In this document: piece after piece, positions 51,162 through 51,969 of the stretch
Layout: every line of letters begins with the position of its first letter
Position numbering within the stretch: position 1 is the first letter of the stretch
Source: Clostridiales bacterium
GTDB taxonomy: Bacteria; Bacillota; Clostridia; Lachnospirales; Cellulosilyticaceae
Assembly (NCBI GenBank): GCA_019418225.1
Contig: DYCF01000031.1
Span: 1-51,969 of the forward strand
DNA length: 51,969 nucleotides
Reading direction: 5' to 3'
Notes under the pieces: model-generated
What the model saw: the letters and a program-made list of their open reading frames with translations, nothing else
What the model was told of the DNA's origin: nothing
The model's database searches: none
Position numbers and translations under genes: made by a program

Positions 51162-51725
51162 TTATTTTTTGTTATATAGATTCATTGCCTTATTAATATC
51201 TGCTGTTACCATACACTCTACAGCCTTCACAACATCATTAAGCTTAGGCCCTATAATTTTCATATCATCTTCTGAAAATCTTCCTAAAACATAATTTGCA
51301 AGGTCCCAGCCTGGTGGCTTTTGTCCTACGCCCACTTTAATTCTAGGAAATTCTTGTGTATTCATATGTGCAATAATACTCTTAATCCCATTATGCCCAC
51401 CTGCGCTTCCATTACCACGAATGCGAATTTGTCCTACATCTAATGAGATATCATCATAAATTACAATCACATCTTCATTACTTATCTTCTGAAAATCCAT
51501 GCATGCACGGATAGCCTCACCACTTAAGTTCATAAATGTTTGAGGCTTCATTAAAATTACACGCTCACCACCAATTCTGCCTTCTCCGATCAGCGCCTTA
51601 TATTTATTTTTGTTTACTTGTATATTATACGTTTCTGCAAGGCTATCTATAACCTCAAAACCGATATTATGACGTGTTGCCGCATATTGCATGCCTGGAT
51701 TTCCAAGCCCTACTATTAACTTCAT
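51162..51725 (-). CDS. pth: Peptidyl-tRNA hydrolase
   Basis: Releases peptidyl-tRNA from aborted translation; 187 residues. MKLIVGLGNPGMQYAATRHN contains the catalytic His and the conserved Asn; MKPQTFMNLSGEAI, VIVIYDDISLDVGQIRIRG and GHNGIKSIIAHM follow. I start at MKLIVGLGN behind GGAGG; the frame is open 24 codons further up without a family match. It heads the block through mfd. Upstream there are about 190 bp of AT-rich DNA and then the intron end. Confidence 0.97.
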   Translation of the reverse strand: MKLIVGLGNPGMQYAATRHNIGFEVIDSLAETYNIQVNKNKYKALIGEGRIGGERVILMKPQTFMNLSGEAIRACMDFQKISNEDVIVIYDDISLDVGQIRIRGNGSAGGHNGIKSIIAHMNTQEFPRIKVGVGQKPPGWDLANYVLGRFSEDDMKIIGPKLNDVVKAVECMVTADINKAMNLYNKK

Positions 51726-51917
51726 ATCTTCCTCCAAATTTCTATTAACAATTATTTCTTTTTCTCTATCATAGCACGATTTAACTACGTTTTCCAATTC
51801 ATAAGTCTACTTCTAAATCATCTAATGACTATTTTGCTAACTCTTCTCTTCACCTCAGTATGTTATAATATGTTATTTTCATCAAGTCTCTATGCCTCTT
51901 AATTATTTCCTACTCTA

Positions 51918-51969
51918 ATCGAGTAGGAGGATAACCATTAATTGATTATCCGACCTCTCACACCACCGT
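51918..51969 (-). mobile_element. Group II intron, 3-prime end (domain V tail and domain VI)
   Basis: Read on the minus strand from the window edge: ACGGTGGTGTGAGAGGTCGG (domain V 3-prime strand), then the domain VI hairpin GGATAATC..GGTTATCC, then CTCCTACTCGAT, which looks like the intron end (AY). The 3-prime exon starts TAGAGTAGG, complementary to CCTACTC in the intron tail (51909-51915 with 51921-51927). The window stops inside domain V. It pairs in type and strand with the intron start at 51, so both edges lie in the same kind of element. Confidence 0.72.

Overview
The window reads as chromosomal DNA of a low-GC, Gram-positive, spore-forming, motile member of the Clostridia. Evidence: AT-rich intergenic DNA with strong AGGAGG ribosome sites; the sporulation genes spoVT, yabP, yabQ and lonB; a tig-clpP-clpX-lonB-lon-engB block and a pth-mfd-prsA-spoVT-mazG-hup-rqcP-yabP-yabQ-divIC block in the usual Firmicutes order; a T-box leader; and chemotaxis genes with sigma-D-type promoters. 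A Lachnospirales/Cellulosilyticum-like genome is my guess, but nothing here fixes the genus.

Layout. 1-51 is the 5-prime end of a group II intron on the minus strand, and about 51918-51969 is the 3-prime end (domains V/VI) of the same kind of intron on the same strand. The window may therefore be a contig that breaks at both ends in a multicopy intron. 0.4-4.2 kb: T-box-hisS-aspS. 4.2-12.7 kb: mixed region with cheV, deoC, an FMN_bind-like membrane protein, two methyl-accepting chemotaxis proteins, a cytidylate-kinase-like protein and a TenI/ThiE-like protein. 12.7-24.0 kb: phosphate island with phoU-pstB-pstA-pstC-pstS, a second pstS, a secreted 5'-nucleotidase family enzyme, rlmL and a PhoP/PhoR-type two-component system. 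24.2-28.3 kb: accessory stretch with an unknown protein, an array of tandem hairpins, a radical SAM protein, a DUF4364 protein, a 180-bp palindromic element, a lipoprotein, two tRNAs and an acidic unknown protein. 28.3-36.5 kb: engB, lon, lonB, clpX, clpP, tig. 36.5-38.7 kb: an unknown gene divergent from tig with a repeated 10-mer in front, a DJ-1 protein and a CYTH protein. 38.7-39.6 kb: nine tRNAs containing a partial duplication. 39.7-42.7 kb: prfB (programmed frameshift)-cheW-rdgB-yfcE and initiator tRNA. 42.7-51.8 kb: the pth-to-divIC block.

How genes work together. PhoR senses phosphate status and PhoP probably acts at 8-bp direct repeats with an 11-bp period upstream of both pstS genes. 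The secreted 5'-nucleotidase would release phosphate that PstS captures for PstCAB, with PhoU as modulator. cheV, cheW and two receptors belong to a chemotaxis system whose kinase lies elsewhere. The trigger factor, Clp and Lon genes handle folding and turnover; lonB has a plausible sigma-F promoter and spoVT a consensus sigma-G promoter, tying these genes to forespore programs.

Most of the window is ordinary core genome, and I see no clearly new multi-gene system. The less explained parts are intergenic: the hairpin array at 24.7-25.0 kb, two long palindromes (16.9-17.1 and 26.55-26.73 kb), the TGTAATAYTT array at 36.6-36.75 kb, and the leader structure in front of aspS. All family assignments come from reading motifs, not from database searches.
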